Assembly (NCBI RefSeq): GCF_002414005.1
Contig: NZ_DHYG01000025.1
Location: 1-40,524, forward strand
Source: Psychrobacter sp. UBA5136
GTDB taxonomy: Bacteria; Pseudomonadota; Gammaproteobacteria; Pseudomonadales; Moraxellaceae
Direction of reading: 5' to 3'
Length of the DNA stretch: 40,524 nucleotides
Shown: positions 8,937 through 17,499 of the stretch, one piece after another
How positions within the stretch are numbered: the first letter of the stretch is position 1
How the letters are laid out: each line of letters starts with the position of its first letter
Program-made: the position numbers and the translations under genes
The notes under the pieces: generated by a model
The model's input: only the letters and a program-made list of their open reading frames with translations
Database searches by the model: none
Told to the model about the DNA's origin: nothing

Positions 8937-8966
8937 AAAAAAGGCAACTTGTTAGCTGCCTTTTTT
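8937..8966 (-). terminator. Terminator after the HIT-family gene
   Basis: Runs of A and T flank GGCAAC and GCTGCC around the loop TTGTTA. It lies about 66 bp after the stop of the HIT gene on the minus strand. It differs from the 6640 terminator at only a few loop bases. Confidence 0.85.
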
Positions 8967-9032
8967 ATTACTATAAGAAAAATGAATTATTACTTCTTCC
9001 TTCATTAAAAAAACTCAATTTTAATGGTTACT

Positions 9033-9470
9033 TTAAGCATCAATCAGCGCCGCTAACTGCTTGGCTTGCTCTGCCAACTCCTTTTGATCGGCCATTTCGA
9101 CAGCATGTTTGCCAAGCTCATGGATATTAGAGGGAATGAGATGAAGATGATAATGAAAAACGGTTTGTCCTGCTTCTGAGCCATTTAACTGCATCTGAAT
9201 AATGCCTTCTCGCTCAAATACTTGGCGCTGCGCTTGCATGACTTTTTTGGCAGTCATGAGGACAGCTGCTGCATATTCGGGTTCCAAATCTTCTAAATCA
9301 CAAGTTTTTTGTTTAGGAATGACGAGAACATGACCTTTTGCTTGCGGCATGATATCCATAAAGGCAAGGGTTTTGTCGTCTTCAAAAACCTTATGATAAG
9401 GAATGTCCCCGTTAAGCATTTTGGCAAAAATATTATTGTCATCGTATTTGGTTTGTTTGTCTTGACTCAT
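9033..9470 (-). CDS. HIT-family nucleotide hydrolase/transferase
   Basis: A 145-residue histidine-triad protein, probably a cytoplasmic homodimer hydrolysing nucleoside phosphoramidates or similar AMP-linked substrates (HinT/Hit-like group). The triad HYHLHLIP gives His106, His108 and His110, with His108 the expected nucleophile. The early FAKMLNGDIPYHKVFEDD and the central KGHVLVIPK are standard for the family, and NGSEAGQTVFH forms the substrate loop. The start at 9470 follows AAGGA about 7 nt upstream. It is monocistronic between its own terminator and a 267-bp upstream gap. Confidence 0.9.
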   Translation of the reverse strand: MSQDKQTKYDDNNIFAKMLNGDIPYHKVFEDDKTLAFMDIMPQAKGHVLVIPKQKTCDLEDLEPEYAAAVLMTAKKVMQAQRQVFEREGIIQMQLNGSEAGQTVFHYHLHLIPSNIHELGKHAVEMADQKELAEQAKQLAALIDA

Positions 9471-9737
9471 TTTTATTCCTTAATCAGTTATTAATAATCG
9501 GTTATCAGTAATGGTTTAACGGTATTAAAGGATAAGGGTAACAATCTCAGCAAATATAGTGGACGAAATATTGGCTAAGTACAAGTGGCGATAAATTACC
9601 CAGCCAATTGCAGTCTTACTTCAACTACGTAATCTTAACTCAACTATAAAGCAATCTATAAGCGTCACGATTAATTTATTGGCGAGCCATGCGCTTTAAA
9701 TGTTATATTAATCCTCTATTTTAATCACCCTAGGTTT

Positions 9738-10493
9738 ATGGATTTGACTGCCTTGCCAACTCAATTATCAAACAATACTGAGGCTCATAGAGAGCCAACT
9801 TATGACGCTATGAATAACACTGTGGTTAATGAAACGCTCGGAGATAGCGTCCCGTCACCCATTGAGCCAAATGCCATTATCTTAGCGGAAGCATTGACCG
9901 ATAAGGCGATCAGTTGGCGTATCCATAATTGTAAAATCAGTAAAAAAACCATCACGCAAGATATGCCGCTGCCATTTTTATATCATTACGACAGTTTGGA
10001 TGACAGCATTAAAGAGACTTACCCATTAACACCTGCTCTACTTGCGCAGTTTAATACCCCAATGACGGCGGATGAGGCAGCAAAACTTATTGGTATTGAT
10101 AAGGCGCTGATAACCAACCCTTGGCATGTAAAAGTAATTGGCTCACTGGTAGTATTTAGCGAAGCGCTGCAATTGGCGGTACGTTTGCATTGGACCAATA
10201 CTGGCAAAGACACCCAGCAAATTTATACCAAAGATGAGGCGGATGCGCTCATTGCAGCGTTTAAAGACTGGCAGTTTTTTGGCCGTATTGATGTGCTTTA
10301 TAAGAATACCAAACAAACACTTATCAGTATTGATGAACAAGCTGAAAACGAGAAACAAATACTGACGATTGCTGCTAGCGCTGACTATCAATGCTTGCCA
10401 GCAGCCCATGCTTTGGCGGTCATTGCTAAACTAGAAGCTGATAAAAGCGAGCTGCCTTGGTTTGAGAGCGCTATTTTAGAGCGTCTTGCTTAA
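9738..10493 (+). CDS. Hypothetical protein, 251 aa
   Basis: I do not recognise this protein. It has no signal peptide or membrane helix. The first 45-50 residues are polar, Asn/Thr-rich and probably disordered. The remainder (about 50-251) looks like a folded domain of mixed helices, with a helical segment TADEAAKLIGIDKAL, a central hydrophobic core around IGSLVVFSEALQLAVRLHW, and a helical C-terminus. The only ribosome-binding signal is a weak AGG close to the ATG at 9738, so a start further downstream, for example at 9810, is possible. It lies on the plus strand upstream of ilvD with a 179-bp gap. A shared transcript is possible but not evident. Codon use looks like its neighbours. Confidence 0.65.
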   Translation: MDLTALPTQLSNNTEAHREPTYDAMNNTVVNETLGDSVPSPIEPNAIILAEALTDKAISWRIHNCKISKKTITQDMPLPFLYHYDSLDDSIKETYPLTPALLAQFNTPMTADEAAKLIGIDKALITNPWHVKVIGSLVVFSEALQLAVRLHWTNTGKDTQQIYTKDEADALIAAFKDWQFFGRIDVLYKNTKQTLISIDEQAENEKQILTIAASADYQCLPAAHALAVIAKLEADKSELPWFESAILERLA

Positions 10494-10672
10494 ATATTGA
10501 CCCTCAAGTTTTCATGATTCTTGGTTAATGATTTTTAGTTACTCATATCTAATGGTATGGTAATGACTTAGTATTATTCACTAGTACTCACTTGGCATAA
10601 AAAGCACACTATCAGTATGACAGCGGATGCTGCACACGTTCATAAATCTCGCTTATTTGTAAGGAATATCAC

Positions 10673-12583
10673 ATGGATTATCGCTCAAAAACTTCTACTG
10701 GCGGTCGTAATATGGCAGGCGCACGTGCCCTATGGCGTGCAACCGGCATGACGGATGGCGACTTTGGCAAACCGATTATTGCGATTGCCAACTCCTTTAC
10801 GCAGTTTGTGCCGGGCCATGTGCATCTAAAAGATTTGGGGCAATTGGTTGCGCGTGAGATTGAAAAAGCGGGCGGCGTGGCAAAAGAGTTTAATACCATT
10901 GCGGTCGATGATGGTATTGCTATGGGTCATAGTGGGATGTTGTATTCCCTGCCAAGCCGTGATTTGATTGCGGATTCGGTCGAATACATGGTCAATGCGC
11001 ATTGCGCCGATGCGCTAGTTTGTATTTCTAACTGCGATAAAATCACCCCCGGTATGCTCATGGCAGCCATGCGCCTAAACATCCCCGTTGTCTTCGTCTC
11101 AGGCGGCCCTATGGAAGCGGGCAAGGTTATCGCTAGCACCGTTGCTCACAGCCATAACAACGATGGTGGTAGCGACGTCCATGCGACCGACAGTAAAGGC
11201 AATGCCATTCGTAAGCTCGACTTGGTCGATGCGATGATGGATGCTGCTGATGACAGCATTAGCGATGAAGACGTGTTAGCCATTGAAAGCTCAGCCTGCC
11301 CAACTTGCGGCTCATGCTCTGGGATGTTTACCGCCAACTCGATGAACTGTTTGACTGAAGCTCTTGGCTTATCATTGCCGGGTAACGGCTCGCTACTAGC
11401 AACCCATTCGTTACGCCGCGAGTTGTTCTTAGAAGCAGGTCGCACGATTGTTTCGTTAGCCAAGCGCCGCTACGAGCAAGATGATGACTCCGTATTACCC
11501 CGCTCCATCGCCACCAAAGCTGCGTTTGAAAATGCAATGAGCTTAGATATTGCGATGGGCGGCTCAACCAACACCATTTTGCATCTACTGGCTGCAGCTA
11601 ATGAAGCGGAAGTTGATTTTAAAATGGCCGATATTGACCGCTTAAGCCGCCGCGTGCCTTGCCTATCGAAAGTTGCTCCAGCTACACAGAAATACCATAT
11701 GGAAGACGTCCACCGTGCAGGCGGCGTGATGGCACTGCTTGCCGAGCTCGACCGTGCTGACTTACTTAGCACCGATGTACCGACTATTCATAGCGCGAGC
11801 ATGAAAGAAGCCATCGATAAATGGGATATAATGAATCCTGATAATACGGAAGCGCGGGCTCGCTATATCGCAGCGCCTGGTGGCGTGCGGACCACGCAAG
11901 CGTTCTCGCAATCAAAAGAATGGTCAAACCTTGACGTCAATCGCGAGTCAGGCTGTATTCGTAGTGCAAAGCATGCTTACTCACAAGACGGTGGCCTTGC
12001 GGTACTGTACGGCAACATTGCTGAGCGCGGCTGCGTGGTCAAAACCGCGGGCGTCGATGAAAGTATCCTAGTCTTTACCGGACGCGCGCGTATTTTTGAA
12101 TCACAAGATGCTGCCGTGGCCGCTGTGCTTGATGACCAAATTGTCGCAGGCGATGTGGTTATCATCCGCTATGAAGGACCAAAGGGCGGCCCTGGCATGC
12201 AAGAGATGCTTTATCCAACCACTTATCTTAAGTCAAAAGGCTTGGGTAAAGCGTGCGCACTGCTCACAGACGGCCGCTTCTCTGGGGGCACATCAGGCTT
12301 GTCCATCGGTCATGCCAGCCCTGAAGCTGCTGAAGGCGGCGCTATTGGTTTAGTACAAGAGGGCGATACCATTCATATTGATATCCCGAACCGTACCATT
12401 AATATGCAGGTCAGCGATGCAGAGCTTGCCGCCCGCCGCGAAGAAATGGAGGCGCGGGGACGTGATGCATGGAAGCCTGTTAGCCGTGAGCGCCATGTCA
12501 CTCCTGCCCTACGTGCTTATGCAGCGATGACCACCAGCGCCGATACCGGTGCGGTACGTGATGTGAGCCAAGTTGAGCGTTAA
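10673..12583 (+). CDS. ilvD: Dihydroxy-acid dehydratase
   Basis: An iron-sulphur enzyme of branched-chain amino acid and pantothenate synthesis. It dehydrates 2,3-dihydroxy-isovalerate and 2,3-dihydroxy-3-methylvalerate to the 2-keto acids. The 636-residue length is close to the E. coli enzyme (616). Visible signatures are NFe-S cluster ligands in SNCDKITPGML (Cys121) and CPTCGSCSGMFTANSMNC (from Cys209), the Asp80 region VDDGIAMGH that binds Mg2+, and the C-terminal GGPGMQEMLYPT and LTDGRFSGGTSGLSIGHASPEA blocks. The start is supported by AAGGA 8 nt upstream. A strong terminator follows at 12635-12660, and no other ilv gene is adjacent, so it appears to be expressed alone. Confidence 0.97.
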   Translation: MDYRSKTSTGGRNMAGARALWRATGMTDGDFGKPIIAIANSFTQFVPGHVHLKDLGQLVAREIEKAGGVAKEFNTIAVDDGIAMGHSGMLYSLPSRDLIADSVEYMVNAHCADALVCISNCDKITPGMLMAAMRLNIPVVFVSGGPMEAGKVIASTVAHSHNNDGGSDVHATDSKGNAIRKLDLVDAMMDAADDSISDEDVLAIESSACPTCGSCSGMFTANSMNCLTEALGLSLPGNGSLLATHSLRRELFLEAGRTIVSLAKRRYEQDDDSVLPRSIATKAAFENAMSLDIAMGGSTNTILHLLAAANEAEVDFKMADIDRLSRRVPCLSKVAPATQKYHMEDVHRAGGVMALLAELDRADLLSTDVPTIHSASMKEAIDKWDIMNPDNTEARARYIAAPGGVRTTQAFSQSKEWSNLDVNRESGCIRSAKHAYSQDGGLAVLYGNIAERGCVVKTAGVDESILVFTGRARIFESQDAAVAAVLDDQIVAGDVVIIRYEGPKGGPGMQEMLYPTTYLKSKGLGKACALLTDGRFSGGTSGLSIGHASPEAAEGGAIGLVQEGDTIHIDIPNRTINMQVSDAELAARREEMEARGRDAWKPVSRERHVTPALRAYAAMTTSADTGAVRDVSQVER

Positions 12584-12634
12584 GCCAAGCATGTGGCTCA
12601 TAAGTTTTTAAAGATACATTCTTAAAGTAATACT

Positions 12635-12660
12635 AAGCCTGCGCTATGCAGGCTTTTTTT
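12635..12660 (+). terminator. Terminator after ilvD
   Basis: AAGCCTGC and GCAGGCTT form a perfect 8-bp stem around the loop GCTAT, followed by a T run to 12660. It lies 52 bp after the ilvD stop codon. Confidence 0.93.
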
Positions 12661-12796
12661 CACCAAAAAACAACGCAGACGCCCGTTTGATAACGTTTTT
12701 TTGCGGTATTAAAAGGGTTTTACCGTCATTATTAAGAGCGATTAAATTTCCTCTAACTTTGACTTTTAAAACCAATAAATAGCGTGCACCAAACTT

Positions 12797-14050
12797 ATGA
12801 TTGAAAACTATAATTTATTCTTATTGGTCTGCGGTATTGCCTTTTTATTTGGCGCGCTGTTTCCTATTATTTTTAAACGTACGCCCATCTCGCTGCCGAT
12901 GTTGCAAGTAAGCTTTGGTTTACTCATGGGCTACTTATGGACCAGTTTGTCTTTTTTAAATCCGATGGATAACGGTTTAATTATCGAAAAGCTGACCGAG
13001 ATTGTGGTATTGGTCTCACTAGTCGGTGCTGGTATTAAGATTGACACCGAGCTGTCGTGGCAATTATGGCGCCCAACCGTCCGCTTGCTACTTATCACGA
13101 TGCCGATTGGCATTTTTGCACTGGCAGCATTGGGCTACTATGCTTTTGGTTTGACCCTAGGCGCTGCCATTTTACTTGGCGCTGTACTCGCCCCGACCGA
13201 CCCTGTATTGGCCTCTAGTATTCAAGTTGGGCCGCCTAACACGGGCGGCGAAGATACCCCGCGCTTTACCTTAACGTCAGAAGCCGGGTTAAATGATGGC
13301 TTGGCATTTCCATTCGTCTATCTGGCGATTAAGATAGCGGAAGCCTATAGCGGCGGGCAGCAGTTCACAGGTGCGATGCTGTGGTCATGGTTTACCCATG
13401 ATGTGCTGTGGAAAATTGGTGCAGGCTTGGTGGTCGGCATTATCGTTGGTAAAGTACTGGCAAAATTGGTCTTTTCAAAATACAGCCACAACACGACTAT
13501 CTCTCAAGGCTATGTGGTGATCGCCCTCACCTTGCTCGCCTATGGTCTGGCAGAGTACGTGCACAGCTACGGCTTTATTGCGGTATTTGTCGCCGCCTTT
13601 GCCTTTCGCCGCTCGGAGCGTGAACACAGCTATCACCAAAAGCTGCACGATTTCGCTGAGCAGTCAGAAGGCTTATTGATGTCATTGGTGCTCGTGGTTT
13701 TTGGTATGTTTTTAGGTCAAGGGCTACAAGCGGGCGTTGAGCTGACATGGCGCGTCTATATCGTCAGCTTTACCTTTTTACTGTTAATTCGGCCGATTGG
13801 CGGATTTATTGCCCTATCGGGATTAAAACTGCCCTATACTGAAAAATATGCGATTTCCGCCTTAGGGATTCGCGGTATTGGCACCTTATATTATCTGTCT
13901 TATGCGCTCAATCAGGGCTTCTTTGATGAGGTAGACGCCGTTAAACTTTGGATTGTCTGCTCAATTGTCATTTTGGCCTCTATCTTTATCCATGGTTTAA
14001 TTTCCCCAAGGCTGCTTAAGATGACGCCCAATAAGCCGCGCCAAGGATAA
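12797..14050 (+). CDS. CPA1-family cation/proton antiporter
   Basis: A 417-residue inner-membrane protein with about 12 helices, expected to exchange Na+ or K+ for H+ and so support pH and salt homeostasis. The ion-site motif APTDPVLA (TDP at 134-136) and SEAGLNDGLAFPFVY (Asn166-Asp167, the ND pair of electroneutral CPA1 carriers) are both present, with the later SERE-HSY loop and a basic short C-terminal tail. It lacks the large cytosolic nucleotide-binding (TrkA-type) domain of the longer NhaP2-type proteins. No strong ribosome-binding site is visible before 12797. It runs convergent with the serine hydrolase gene, leaving only 7 bp between stop codons. Ion preference cannot be told from sequence. 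Confidence 0.88.
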   Translation: MIENYNLFLLVCGIAFLFGALFPIIFKRTPISLPMLQVSFGLLMGYLWTSLSFLNPMDNGLIIEKLTEIVVLVSLVGAGIKIDTELSWQLWRPTVRLLLITMPIGIFALAALGYYAFGLTLGAAILLGAVLAPTDPVLASSIQVGPPNTGGEDTPRFTLTSEAGLNDGLAFPFVYLAIKIAEAYSGGQQFTGAMLWSWFTHDVLWKIGAGLVVGIIVGKVLAKLVFSKYSHNTTISQGYVVIALTLLAYGLAEYVHSYGFIAVFVAAFAFRRSEREHSYHQKLHDFAEQSEGLLMSLVLVVFGMFLGQGLQAGVELTWRVYIVSFTFLLLIRPIGGFIALSGLKLPYTEKYAISALGIRGIGTLYYLSYALNQGFFDEVDAVKLWIVCSIVILASIFIHGLISPRLLKMTPNKPRQG

Positions 14051-14057
14051 TTGGTTA

Positions 14058-15491
14058 TTATATTTCAGCATCAATCAAACCCAATACCGCTTCTGTCAAC
14101 GCAAACTGACGGACGTCATTGAGCATCGTCACATCAAAGTTATGGATAAAGGTAAACGACAATTGCCGCGCAGGATCACACCACGCCACCGAACCGTTAT
14201 AACCCATGTGCCCAAAACCTTGCGCGCTCATATCGCCAGCTTCGCTGTGACACATACTAAACCTGCGATGATAGCCCAAGCGCCATCTCATTTTTGCTGG
14301 CATCACCGCATCCATGCCACTGACTTGCGGGGTTGATAGCTGTTTAAAAGTTGCGTCGTTAATCAGTGTCTGTCCCTGCCATGTGCCGCCGTTGGCTAGC
14401 ATGGCATAAATAATTGCTAGTGCTTGCGCTGACGCCACGCCATTGGCAGCAGGAATGATGGCTTGTAGCGTCCGCGTGTCGTAATAATCGATGGGTTGTT
14501 TATTGGCCAGTACCAGGGCTGATTTATAATTTTTCAGATTCAGCTGACTGTTATTAAAGTATAAGCGGTTAATTGTTGCCGTATCTAAACTCGGTATATG
14601 ATCTACCGCTTTATCCTCAGCGCCATTCGCTGCGGTAACAGCGACTTGATCGGCAACGGCTTTTTTTTGCCAACAAGCATAGCTTGGTAGAGTTGAATAA
14701 ATGCGTAGAGTATTTTCAGAGTCCGCCCTTAAAACAGGTTTGCTACGGCGAGGGCGCGCTTGCGGTTGCTGTTGATTGCTCTCTTGCTTTGCTTTCTGCT
14801 CTGCTGATGCGAAATATTTAACCAAATGGGCAACGTCATTTACCTTATCGTCTGGCACGCCAAAATAACAGCTGTCTGCAATCCCAAGAGGCTCGGTCAA
14901 ATAATGCCGCAATGCATCGGCTAACGGCGTATAAGTAACAGCTTCTATTACGCCGCCTAACACCCATCCATAAACCAAGGCGCTATAAGCACTCTCATAT
15001 AATTTACTGTCTTCAGGAGCTGTCACTGGCATGGCAGCTACTTTTTCTAACATAAGAGGCCAGTCAAGCACCGTGTCGTTATCGACGTCGATACTTTGAA
15101 TCGAAAACAAGTTGCCCTGATGCGACATGACGCTACGCAAAGTAATCTGCGCCTTTCCATTGACAGCGAAAGCTGGCCAATAATCGGCAATCGGTCGGTC
15201 ATAGTCGAGCATTTGCCGTGAGACCAATACATGCACCAATGTCGCTAACACCCCTTTCCCCGTTGAAAAATTCAGCGATAAGGTATCAGGACTCCATGAT
15301 AAATCTGCGCGTGCCAACCCGACACTTGCTTGAGCGATACATTGCCCCGCTTGATAAACCACCAAAGCGCCACCTGCTGGCGCGTCATCAAGCTGTAAAT
15401 CCGTTAATAGCTGTTGTAATCGTTGCTGAATGACAGGATTGATAGACGTATCGGCGTTTTGATTCTCAGTTTTTTCATTATTATTTTTCAT
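14058..15491 (-). CDS. Serine beta-lactamase-like hydrolase (class C/EstB type)
   Basis: A 477-residue protein of the beta-lactamase/penicillin-binding fold, most like esterase B or class C-related serine hydrolases. Residues 76-79 (STGK) give the Ser-x-x-Lys catalytic motif. The second-motif Tyr is probably Tyr169 in AYSALVYGW, and HMGYNGSV near the C-terminus replaces the KTG box, as is usual in esterase members. There is no signal peptide: the first 20 residues are Asn/Glu-rich, so it is probably cytoplasmic. Between about 233 and 310 is a Gln/Lys/Arg/Ala-rich low-complexity insert that splits the domain. The function may be ester hydrolysis rather than antibiotic resistance; the substrate is unknown. 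It is transcribed convergently with the antiporter gene. Confidence 0.82.
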   Translation of the reverse strand: MKNNNEKTENQNADTSINPVIQQRLQQLLTDLQLDDAPAGGALVVYQAGQCIAQASVGLARADLSWSPDTLSLNFSTGKGVLATLVHVLVSRQMLDYDRPIADYWPAFAVNGKAQITLRSVMSHQGNLFSIQSIDVDNDTVLDWPLMLEKVAAMPVTAPEDSKLYESAYSALVYGWVLGGVIEAVTYTPLADALRHYLTEPLGIADSCYFGVPDDKVNDVAHLVKYFASAEQKAKQESNQQQPQARPRRSKPVLRADSENTLRIYSTLPSYACWQKKAVADQVAVTAANGAEDKAVDHIPSLDTATINRLYFNNSQLNLKNYKSALVLANKQPIDYYDTRTLQAIIPAANGVASAQALAIIYAMLANGGTWQGQTLINDATFKQLSTPQVSGMDAVMPAKMRWRLGYHRRFSMCHSEAGDMSAQGFGHMGYNGSVAWCDPARQLSFTFIHNFDVTMLNDVRQFALTEAVLGLIDAEI

Positions 15492-15558
15492 TACTTACTC
15501 GCTTTATTTATGCAAAATGGTCTTCATACCCAAAAAATGGCTTATAAAATTTACTCAT

Positions 15559-15587
15559 AAAAAAGGCAACCTATTGGTCGCCTTTTT
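15559..15587 (-). terminator. Terminator after the DUF442-like phosphatase gene
   Basis: GGCAACC and GGTCGCC (one A-C mismatch) close a TATT loop between six A and five T. On the minus strand it follows the stop at 15650 by about 60 bp and precedes the serine hydrolase start at 15491. It shares the GGCAAC opening with the terminators at 6640 and 8937. Confidence 0.85.
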
Positions 15588-15649
15588 GTTAAATGTCGCT
15601 AATATTTAGCGCTACAGCTTGCCATACATAGTTTATATATGACACCAGT

Positions 15650-16177
15650 TTAGCGTGGAACCAATAAACGATTATGAACCTCTTCTTCAAGCTTCGTCAA
15701 ACCATGACTGCGGCCGCGCTCCATTGCAGTATCCATCTTGCGTCCGCGTAGCCAGCCTGCCCGCAGCGCCACAGCTGCGCCAGCGCGATTACCCGTACCA
15801 CAGTGCATGACGGTTTTTTTACCATGGTACTGACGCAAAATATTATCAAACGCCAATATATTTAGCTGCTTTAAATCATTAGCACCGCTGATCGGCAGCT
15901 GCTCATAATGCATGCCCGCGCGCTCTACCGCCGCGCGTTCATCGAAATTTAGCTCGTCATCTGGCTGTAAATTCAGCACCAACTCAACCCCAGCCGCCGC
16001 TAACGCCGCTACTTTTTCTTCATCGAGTGCGCCGCATACGATGGTATTGTCATCAGGACGAAAATACGGCTCAACAATACTTTCTAGATTGACACCATTA
16101 TCTTTAGCAGTAGCTTCATCTATCGTAGCTGAGTTATTGCTCTCAGCTACGCTTGTTGCATCTTCATGTAAAGTCAT
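15650..16177 (-). CDS. DUF442/BLH-like protein phosphatase
   Basis: A 175-residue protein with a dual-specificity-phosphatase-like fold of the group annotated as beta-lactamase hydrolase-like or DUF442. The active-site loop is MHCGTGNRAGAAVALRAGW, giving Cys126 and Arg131 with only four residues between them rather than the five of classical tyrosine phosphatases; that spacing is seen in DUF442 proteins. The region from about 34 (EPYFRPDDNTIVCGALDEEKVAAL) through LVLNLQPDDE matches the typical start of the domain. The first 30 residues are a polar, probably disordered head. No ribosome-binding site is obvious at 16177, so the true start could be slightly downstream. In other bacteria such proteins act in sulphide or signalling pathways; here the substrate is unknown. 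The MaoC gene is 60 bp upstream. Confidence 0.8.
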   Translation of the reverse strand: MTLHEDATSVAESNNSATIDEATAKDNGVNLESIVEPYFRPDDNTIVCGALDEEKVAALAAAGVELVLNLQPDDELNFDERAAVERAGMHYEQLPISGANDLKQLNILAFDNILRQYHGKKTVMHCGTGNRAGAAVALRAGWLRGRKMDTAMERGRSHGLTKLEEEVHNRLLVPR

Positions 16178-16237
16178 AATTAGTAATTGGTTCGTAAGAT
16201 ATAAATGTTAAAAACAGCGTTAAAAATGAAACGCAAT

Positions 16238-17155
16238 CTATTGATTTTCGCCTTGCAGCTTAATCACCCCAGCTAAATGCGGCTTGTCATTTTTCGCGCT
16301 AAATAGGCCAAACTCGCAAGTATCTGCTGGGCTTGTTAACTGTGCTACCGGCTCAGCGATAAGCTCTACTTCGGCTGGCAAAAAGATAGGCAATTTAAAC
16401 GATACGTCAACCGTACAAGCATCTGGCAGCTCGTCCATCAATGCTAGGCACTTGGCTTTTGACCACATGCCATGAGCGATGGCTTTTGGAAAACCAAATG
16501 CACGTGCCGATAGCGGATGCAGATGGATAAGGTTAAAATCTCCTGAAACAAACGCATAACGACGGCCGATATCTTCTGGTACTTCAAAAATACTGTGCAC
16601 GCCTTCTTCATTAACTAAAGGCTTAACGGTCACTGGACGCGGTGTACTTTTTTTATTTTTACTGCTGGCAGGTTTTTTGCTACGTGATAAGTAGGTAGAC
16701 GTACCTTCCCAAATGACCTCATCGTTTGCTTTGACGGTGGTGACAAAGTCAAACTGTTGACCTTGGGCATGGTCACGTAAATTATCAAACTTCACCGCCA
16801 TGGCAACCGTTTCGCGCTCACCGATAGGACGATACTGCGTCACGCTATTATCCACGTGTACCAAGCCTAACATAGCAAAGGGAAATGGCTCTTTGACCAT
16901 CATATTCATCTGCAAGGTCTGCGATAACACAGAAAAATAGGTAATGGGCACTTTGCCGTTGTCAGCGAAACCGCAAATCTGACGATAATCCTCAAGATTG
17001 CTTTGGTCGATGTGCAATTCGTCTACATAATACGTCGCTTGTGGCAACTGCTCGCGGCTGACCTTATCACTATTACCAATAGGCAATAAACTCTTGACGA
17101 TATTGGCATAGGTGGTGTGCGCTTTTGGCAACGCATCATAATGTTTGTCTGACAT
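16238..17155 (-). CDS. MaoC-type (R)-hydratase
   Basis: A 305-residue hot-dog protein. The C-terminal domain carries the (R)-specific enoyl-CoA hydratase signature: GDFNLIHLHPLSARAFGF (Asp206, Asn208, His211) and then AIAHGMWSKAK. It should hydrate trans-2-enoyl thioesters or dehydrate (R)-3-hydroxyacyl thioesters. The N-terminal half is probably a degenerate second hot-dog domain, as in double-domain MaoC proteins. A Lys/Ser-rich linker at about 158-175 joins them. The start follows AGGA 8 nt upstream. It lies 328 bp downstream of a long FabG on the same strand, and a thiolase is divergent from that FabG. The three could share acyl chains. The order suggests a fatty-acyl or hydroxyacyl-CoA function rather than a stand-alone hydratase. 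Confidence 0.85.
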   Translation of the reverse strand: MSDKHYDALPKAHTTYANIVKSLLPIGNSDKVSREQLPQATYYVDELHIDQSNLEDYRQICGFADNGKVPITYFSVLSQTLQMNMMVKEPFPFAMLGLVHVDNSVTQYRPIGERETVAMAVKFDNLRDHAQGQQFDFVTTVKANDEVIWEGTSTYLSRSKKPASSKNKKSTPRPVTVKPLVNEEGVHSIFEVPEDIGRRYAFVSGDFNLIHLHPLSARAFGFPKAIAHGMWSKAKCLALMDELPDACTVDVSFKLPIFLPAEVELIAEPVAQLTSPADTCEFGLFSAKNDKPHLAGVIKLQGENQ

Positions 17156-17483
17156 AATAAATCCTAAATGGAGGTTGAGCTAAATGGGGCTTAAGCAAAC
17201 TTTTTGGCTACATTTAAACTGCTACGCAGTCGTCTGACTGTTTGAGCGTTTGTTAACACAAGCTTTGATTCATACCTGTTTTTATCATAAAAAAGCCACC
17301 CTCGGGCAGCTTTATTACAATTTATCAGCAATTTTTTCGTAAGCATATGTGAGGACAATTTAAAAACCTCGTCAATATCGCCTACTTAATACAGGCGCGC
17401 TCGATACTATATCGTTATTTATCAAGATAGTTATTTATCGAGCGATATTTTGCCTGTATTTTACCGACTATACATCTAACAAG
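17156..17483. other. 328-bp gap between fabG and the MaoC gene
   Basis: No gene is visible. The gap holds the fabG 3' tandem repeat, a long interrupted inverted repeat at 17388-17460, and a weak hairpin (AAAGC through GCTTT) near 17291-17315 that might act as a terminator. The MaoC ribosome-binding site sits at its left end. Confidence 0.6.
17388..17460. repeat. Interrupted inverted repeat downstream of fabG
   Basis: AATACAGGC (17388-17396) pairs with GCCTGTATT (17452-17460), and CGCTCGATA (17398-17406) pairs with TATCGAGCG (17436-17444). This gives 18 base pairs in two blocks, separated by a 1-nt and a 7-nt bulge, around a 29-nt loop. The loop and inner arm contain the direct repeat GTTATTTATC twice, 16 bp apart. 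Read on the minus strand this follows fabG by 24 bp. It could be an RNA processing or termination structure or a small decayed inverted-repeat element. Confidence 0.6.
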
Positions 17484-17499
17484 CTATGCACCCAACAAG
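17468..17499 (-). repeat. Tandem 16-bp repeat across the fabG stop codon
   Basis: Two copies, 17468-17483 and 17484-17499, match at 13 of 16 positions. The upstream copy codes for the last FabG residues and stop TAG; the second copy repeats the TAG 16 nt later, hence in a different frame. A TAA at 17463 covers the third frame. Confidence 0.7.

Noticed and set aside
10617..10750. Short open frame overlapping the ilvD start, rich in Ile, Leu and Val codons, like an attenuation leader peptide
   Set aside because: It has no ribosome-binding site and most of its branched-chain codons arise from reading the conserved ilvD start in another frame. No terminator/antiterminator pair is visible.
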